Assembly: GCA_902702965.1 (NCBI GenBank)
Contig: CACRXP010000050.1
Span: 145,556 to 209,555, forward strand
Length of the DNA stretch: 64,000 bases
DNA from: Spirometra erinaceieuropaei
Taxonomy: Eukaryota > Platyhelminthes > Cestoda > Diphyllobothriidea > Diphyllobothriidae
Direction: 5' to 3'
The notes under the pieces were generated by a model, which searched no databases, was not told the origin of the DNA, and was given only the letters and a program-made list of their open reading frames with translations. Shown here piece after piece: positions 57,101 to 64,000 of this stretch. The translations under genes and the position numbers were made by a program. Each line of letters opens with the position of its first letter. Position 1 is the stretch's first letter.

Positions 57101-60100
57101 GTAACAATAATAAGGGATAAAGGAATAAGGGATTTTGTAAGCGAGTGTGAGTTAAATATGATATACAAGCTTCCAAATGTTTCTTAAAATATACGACTAG
57201 GCCCACACCTAATTTTTGTTTAATGAAATACAAGTCGGGCAGTTGGATGAGGTGGGCCTACCGAGGTCTTAACAACACTAACGTTTTAAGAGTGCATAAT
57301 GATAAGGCGAAATGGTACTCCAACTTGTCAAGCTTTTAAAGGGAATATGCTCTTAAATGCTAAAATAATATGCTGATAAACATTAAAATTTAGGAATCCA
57401 CAGTTTTCTATGTTGATATCTACCGACTTAATATTCGTCCAGTTTTGAAGCCTGGTCTTCAGGGCCAAACGATTTATTCGGATAGCCTCCATGGAGATTT
57501 GGACAATCCTCCAAAATACCCGGTTGTCTGTGGGTTTAATAAGCCCTGCAGTTACCTTCGAGAGGCGGATTTTAACCCTCTACGACATGAACGGACGCTC
57601 TTTTCCTGAATGTAAACTAGGATGCGCAAACCTATCCGGACGCGGGTCTTGGTTTGTGCAGAAAGACCACACTTTTGCTCTATCCGATTATGCGGAGTCT
57701 TTATTAATTTCAGCTGCTGTAATATTCGGACGAAAAATGAACTATGCCGGCTCACAATGTATGTGAAGCGTACAGATCAGCGCTCACAAATCCCTTCTGC
57801 CCCAGGGCAGAGGTTGTACTTTTGCCATGAATAATCCCTTTATCCATGCTTGTATGCGACTGTCCATGGCCTCAGTGTGAAACAGCTGTTTGTGCTGAAA
57901 ACAGCGTCTCTGCAGTCTGTTCACTGGACTTTAGTTTCCATGACTCTAACAGAAAATTCCCAGAGAGATTAAATGCTTTCAGCTGTGTTTCGTTATGTCA
58001 CAATTTTGGCATAAAATCATCTCTGATCCCAGGGGAAAAAGGCACAAACAAATGTTCGAAATTTGTGTCCTTAGAACAACCTATTGTCCACTTATTTCGA
58101 AGAATTAAATAAACTCACTGCAGAGACGTTATCTCTGTCAGCTTAGCCTAGTTTCCCGAGATAACACGCAGGGCTGCATTGTTTGCAAAAGCAGGCAAAT
58201 TGGATAGAAGCATTTCACTTGTTGCGTCTTTTGTTTGTCCCAATATTTAAACGGACAGTAAATAAAAGTAGCAGCAAGTTCGTGATTTGATTTCCTTTGA
58301 AGGAGAGAACCGGTTAGAGAGCTAAATGAAGTCGCACTACGATGTGCAGACATGAGTACTTATCCTTCGCAACTCTGTTAACTATCCGCGAGCAAGGCGT
58401 AACTGAATCTCAAGTCCCAACGCTGTAGAGAGGGTAAACATAATCACCGAGGGAAATATGTTCAGAAAACAGAGAAAGTCTAAGCTGTTTTCACTTTTTG
58501 TGCTTTAAAGCAAATCTTCAAAATCATAAACATTGCTCCAAAGCTCTCTCGTTGAAAGCGAAACTCAGCCGTGTAATTTACTGGAATTATCTTCTGACTA
58601 GAGCGAAAAGGCTCTAAAGTCGGTCAATAAGAAATCGTTTTTCAGCCTTATCGTGAACAGGGGGCTGTCCATCACTACAGAGAATGCTTTCGAGTAAAAA
58701 ACAAAAAAGTTTTCGAGACTGAATGCTCGTCAGAATCGCCACATTTTCTCCGGCCGAGCTGTTTGTCGAGGGCATGCACCTAAAAGATAACAACGAACAA
58801 GAAGTAAAACTAAAGGAATGATTGATCTTACTTATCCCCTGAATAAGGAAGTTGTGGAGTGTGGAGATAGCGTTATGCACTGAATGGACAGATATATGCA
58901 GCATACCTCTCCTTACATATATGAAAACCGGAGCCCGTTGGTAAAGTATACCCGTTGACGCGCCACTTCCTTTTCTAAAAACAACTTCAAACATGATTTA
59001 AAGCGCTGACAGACTAATCCCACCTAACATGCTAAATTTCCGGCTATGATCGGTGTAAAAATTCCATCTTCACCAAAATTGTGCTTTTGCAGATATACTT
59101 GAAATGATCTGAGATGCTGCAAATAACCTGAATGCGTAAGCCACTAATAAGACGGCTTCTGCACCAGACATAATTTGGAATTTTAAATTCCAAAATGAGG
59201 TCGATAATGTTGTTGGCGTTATCGATCTCAGTTATGTGAACGTGGAGGTGTCATTAAAGAGCGGTTATGGTTTTTTTAAGACAAAACTGCTCGCCGACAG
59301 TAAATAAAAAGGAAGATCCTCGTGGTTTCTTAATATTATCTTTAACTTCTAGGCCTTTTGCTATTTCGCGTGAGGTGGATGTTCATTTTACAGGGCACTG
59401 CATAAATAAAACATCAGGAAAAAAACATTATTCACAACTTCCAAATTCGCGAAAAATCTGATGTTGAGATTCTGAAATAAATAAATCATGCAGATGTATC
59501 CCTGGGAAAATCTAAAAATGAGGTTTTTACAATTTACACGCTATATTCAACTGTGAACTTGCGTGTGCAGTTTAAAATAGCCAGAAGGCGCAAAACAACT
59601 CTCCTCAAAATGCCATATTTTAAATAATCCGAGTCTCAAAATTCAGTGCAGTTTCTTTGAGTGTTACGTGCCAAGCGGAAAAAACATCAGTAAAAATAAT
59701 GCCAGCTTTGCGCTAAAAGTGGAGTAATAAGTATGGTTTCGTAGTTGGGATGCTTGCTGGCTGTTTTTTGTCATAGTCTGATAGCAACTTTTTGTGACTA
59801 ACGATTAACGATTTCTTTTGGATGGACAGACATTATTTGTCTTGGCAGCGAAATGCACACCAGGCATTGCCAACACATAAAACTGAAAACTCCGACAACG
59901 AAAAGATTGTAGACTTCTCATTAAAACGCTTGATCGCTTACTCCATATAAAATCATCGTGGTAGCGCATCCTACAAAGGAGTGGACGCGATAGATGAAGT
60001 AAGATATTTATTTACCCGGCATTTTGTTTTCGCAGTCGACGCATCATCAAATGAGTGTTATAAACGTGTAGGAAACGAGGAGACGCTATCAGCAAGTCCT

Positions 60101-60439
60101 GGTGACTAATGACAGGAAAAGTCAGGATTAGCACAAGATTCAATAATCAAATTTCAAAGGACCTAGTCATCCGGCACACATGCCGCGGGGACAAACTTCT
60201 GCAAGATTGGGTCCAAGGCGTGTGTTGTGTATAGGACGCAGTTGCCTTGTCAGCACATGCCCATTATATTTACGAGCCTGCGCATTCATCGCCGATGGTC
60301 GTGCTTGGTGCGATGATGGCTTGTTTGTTTGCTCCCTTCTAAACCGTTGATTACGGCGATTTCGTCGTCGTTGTGAGTTATTGGTGTGATGCTTTCGCGG
60401 CACTTTAACTCACGGATACTGGCACTGGATACAGTGTTC
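54152..60439. other. no supported gene; AT-rich DNA
   Basis: No domain, RNA gene or recognisable element was found in about 6 kb. Minus-strand open frames at 56910-57233 and 58614-58994 and a plus-strand frame at 57491-57766 lack domains and convincing splice signals. A basic frame at 60167-60403 (minus) is compositionally odd but unidentified. Confidence 0.5.
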
Positions 60440-62290
60440 GCCCGCGCACTCCCACGTGGCTAACTACTTTGGCAGGTGTATGCACCAAATATAGGCTGCA
60501 GGCCGGAGTACCATGACTCAAGCAGCCCGCGGCTCATGTAGTTGCTGCCTCTAACATTGGCCTGTCGAACTGGAAGGTGTGTTTGGTCTCGTTGAATGAA
60601 CTGCGACCTGCCAGTAGACGTCTTCCCCTCCTACTGTATGTTGAGAAATGTTTCAGTCTCACCGATGCAGGCGCCTTACCTGTAGCTGCTGCTCCCTGTG
60701 CGTTCGTCGCCCTTATGTGCAGCCTGTAACCCTACCATTTTCCCGGGGATTCAATAGCATATCGCTCACAAACTCCAATAACAGGCATAACAGGGGTTTC
60801 TCGTGTGAGTTCGGGCACACTTAACTCCTCTCTGACCCAAAAACCTGCTGCATAATTTCCATGCACTCTACCTGGGGAAGACTCCCGGTGTTACTCGGTA
60901 GACGGGACGTACAGTATGCTGCATTATACCTGGGTGTACTGTCCATACCATGCTTTCACGATGAAAAAAGTAAACGATGTTTCTCTAGGCCTTCTCAACA
61001 GCTACCTTAAATATCTACTGCATTTTTTTGATGCATGCCTTCTTCAGGATACTGTAATTCATCCCAGTCGTAAATTAACATGAGTGGTAAACATCTGTGG
61101 CAGTAAACATGATTGTCTCATGGATCACAAACTCTCCTTCTTTGTACGGCGAACCTAAACCACGCCTATTCCCCCCTATTCCTGTACAGTTTGTCGTCAG
61201 TTTGGCGCAGAAATCTCTGTATGTGCATTCTCAATGCAATCAATGATAGGCGTGGTGCGCGTTCCCGCAGGCCAACGGAATGCCTGTCCGCCATGAACGG
61301 GCACATGCTACATCCCCTTTTGACAGTCAAATCACATAGGCAATCCCCCTATCCCCCGCCTCCTACGATTGTACATGAACGCCCATGCGGTTGGGTAGTC
61401 GAAACCAATGGCAATCAGGCTAGAGCTCATTTCGGTTAGATGCGCACGAACTTCTCTTCATTAACTGGCGCTCTTCTGCTACAGCAAGATCGTGAGTCTG
61501 TGCATATGCCAAACCACACTCAGTCCGCAAGTATAGCCCCTGGCAGAATGCTGATCATGTGCCGGTGATCAGAACGCACAACATTCAGAGGGCGCACAGG
61601 TCTAGATGGTCTGCGCGCGTTGACTCGCGCTCTGTCATGGGACAATCGGTAGAACGCACAGCCCTGGCAACCGCCTGTCTTAGTCAACTGGAAGTGTAGT
61701 ACATTTCTCGTGTGTACAGCATGTCCCAACTCTCATGACCAACCCCCCTGTGCTCACGTGCACACGTTTGCATGCGTAAGCCCTGGTTTTGGCAACTGCC
61801 TGTCCATTAACCAAGTTGTCAGTCCTGGTCGAATGGTCTACCGCATCGTTTCATCATGGAGGGTGGTTTTTACCATCAAGTCTATATGTTCAGCTAATTG
61901 TCAGCGCCTTGGGTAGCAGTGACGTTTGCTTAGCGTGACAATTCTGCCGCTCTAAGCGACAACGTCCACTGTATTCTCCACGTAGATGGCGCAGCAGCGA
62001 TGACTTGTGAGTGAATTAGTTTGCGAGGAGGCAGATTTGTGCAGCGTCTGTTTTGCCCTCCCTCTCCCCACCATCTCGTGCTGGGTTCCGATGACAAGAC
62101 AATATGAAGACAACCAGAGGTGGATTCGGGCACACTGGCAGACAAAACCAAACAGCCCGCTTACGAGTGCCACACACGATACGGTCTCCTCGACATGTAC
62201 TAAGCTTTCATGGAGGCGACATGGTCCTCACATGCGTAATACTATCATAAAGGCCACATTATGAAGAAGCCATTAAGCCTGACTCGCTAA
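60440..62290 (-). repeat. GC-rich, eroded copy of the zinc-finger retroelement tail
   Basis: The clearest match is at 62246-62282 (CATAAAGGCCACATTATGAA, GAAGCCATTAAGCCTGAC) against 52351-52390 in the same orientation. CTCACATGCGT (about 62230) resembles the hairpin arm at 52720. The composition, unusually GC-rich for this region, supports the call over the whole block, but most of it is too diverged to align by eye, and it may contain more than one element. Confidence 0.45.
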
Positions 62291-64000
62291 TCATAGTGAT
62301 GTGGATACCGACAACAGTAGAAACGCGACGGTCGTTGAGAGGCATAACGCAGTGACTATGACACTGCACCAGGATCAAAACAATTATTTAGGTTCATTTG
62401 GCAATAAGCGATACTTGCACTTGTCGGTCACCCGACTGCATCAGTAGAAATGCAAAATTCTTAAGTAAATTGGCCAGTTCTTCTCCAATTTGGACAATGT
62501 CGATAAATATTGTCAAGTAGAGGTTTACAGGGCGTAGTGGCCAACGCAGCACTGGCGGATTCTGCTGTAAACGTTACACAGGCACACTTATAACATTCGG
62601 ACGTTAGATACCTCAAACGCAAATTAATCTGCTCAAAGCAGTAGTGTCCACATACTACGTAATGGTATCAACAGCAAAAATTCCGGCAGATTGTGCTCCG
62701 ACAAACCACTATGCAACATGCATTCGTAACCTTTGGATTATGAAATCGACCCCATGAAGAGCTCACGTATAGGTTGCCTAAACAGATGTTCAAAATTCTT
62801 GCCATGGTCTTGCTTAAAGACCAACATTTTCAGTCAAGACGCAGAGCCATGTTCGCACTTATTAGGACGCATTCTCGGGGAGCAGGTTGCTTCATTTATT
62901 CCAAGATTTTGTTTTTTTATCGCACGCCCTGTAGGTCAGGTAGTCGAAAAGGGGAAGGATCAAACGAGCTACGACTAGAGACTTTGATGACTTGTATGTT
63001 GCTCGATTACCCTGCTAACAGCAAACGTATTGGCTAAAAGTCCAAACACGCGTGTTTCGTCAGCACTTTGTCGCAGCCTGACATGGCTGCGAGGGGTTCG
63101 GGTCATCAATGGGTCGCCAGCCTTCCTCAAGCGCTTTCTGGTAGATACTCGTTTAAAATTTCAGCTTTTAATCCCTTCGAAAATTAATCACCAACTTGGA
63201 GTAGATAAATCGGATAGGCTCAGTCCGGAAGCTTGGGCTTTGGCTAGTAGGTGTGCTGCTAGTGTAATAAATCGTGTAGTAGACGCATACTACTGACTGT
63301 CTGTTGGCATTTTATGAGTATTACGCGATTCTCCCGCCGTAACTGATGGATTTCGGCCTAAATATCCATATCCTGTTTTGAAATCATACTATTAAGTTTC
63401 ATTCTAACTAATCTACTTCACGTTGGCAGTTACTTTCGTAGGAGATCAGAAGGCTGGAACTTAGCTGACCAGTTTGTGGGTCCTACCCGCAAAGGATTCA
63501 CTTTATCACTCTCCATAATTTGACTGAGGTCCTGAAATCAAGCAGCATCGTATGGCTGTGAAAGGTATTTATTTAGCAGTCTGAGGATCACATACTTGAA
63601 GTTAATTGTGCTCTTGATAAGCCACCCATCGTTCCGTTCTTCGGTTGCATTGCATATTTTGTTCTACGTCACACAAATATCCGTTATTTTAGTAGCAGGA
63701 TTTGTTACCTTCGATAAATCGTGGATTGTGCCGGTTTTCACAAATTGCCGGCCAACGGTCTGATTAGAATTATGTGGCCTGGTCTTCTTCTAAGTGCTTG
63801 GAATTGAATTTTCGCGCTATTCCACCAGCGTTTCCACGTCTTTATGTTAAGAACTACCGACTGGTTCCCCTCGTCAATATTTAATGTCACCCTCTTTTGG
63901 CCCTATTGCTATTATCACAACTGCGCCATTGTTCGCCCGCGCGTTGGCACGCGAAGCAAATGTCACTAATACGCAGGACACCGACAACTGGCTGAAGACA
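62291..64000. other. no supported gene
   Basis: AT-rich. The overlapping open frames at 62733-63296 (plus) show no recognisable motif, and no exon is called. Confidence 0.5.

Noticed and set aside
58614..58994. 126-codon open frame, minus strand, with a GTAAGA donor-like site inside
   Set aside because: No domain or acceptor, and the composition is not coding-like; the evidence is too thin to call an exon.
1..64000. CRISPR arrays, bacterial operons, rRNA genes
   Set aside because: None are present; the sequence is eukaryotic nuclear DNA. No complete functional tRNA gene was found either; the tRNA-like sequences are SINE heads.

Overview
This window looks like nuclear DNA of a parasitic flatworm, most probably a diphyllobothriidean tapeworm (Spirometra, Dibothriocephalus or Schistocephalus type). 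The reasons are sparse intron-bearing genes, long AT-rich stretches with no genes, a heavy load of interspersed repeats, a Penelope-like element with a GIY-YIG domain, and a C2H2 zinc-finger retroelement tail of a kind I recall as very common in these worms. The assignment is by family recognition only. An assembly gap of 959 N lies at 32016-32974.

Real host genes are few. The only gene recognised with confidence is a stomatin/SPFH membrane protein (last coding exon 45555-46815, plus strand). A well-bounded internal exon with a short polyglutamine run lies at 3040-3349 (minus). Weaker exon candidates, all minus strand, lie at 25389-25547, 29423-29800, around 30000-30090 and 30760-30990. The last three may belong to one gene; one has an ASH/MSP-like domain end.

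The rest is mobile and repetitive DNA. From left to right: a 220-bp (TAC)n array (1871-2092); copies of a small interspersed repeat 'Y' (about 3640, 9640, 17740, 18115, 21868); a complete-ended but internally decayed Helitron (7285-9397) with a broken Rep domain; a Penelope-like element (18589-20332) with 447-bp, nearly identical inverted arms and a 12-bp target duplication, nested in a second repeat 'X' whose empty site is visible at 36488-37095; a cluster of tRNA-Lys-derived SINE copies (28138-28697), each carrying a candidate hammerhead ribozyme; an old, ORF-less inverted-arm Penelope relic (43885-44561); a 5'-truncated zinc-finger retroelement (53060-54151, minus) with a 1.1-kb 3' region of tandem TATA-bearing units (51970-53059), and separate fragments of that region at 22480, 32975 and 60440-62290.

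The two observations most worth following are the SINE family with a hammerhead whose stem III is a loop-less palindrome, and the recurrent inverted-arm architecture of the Penelope-like elements.
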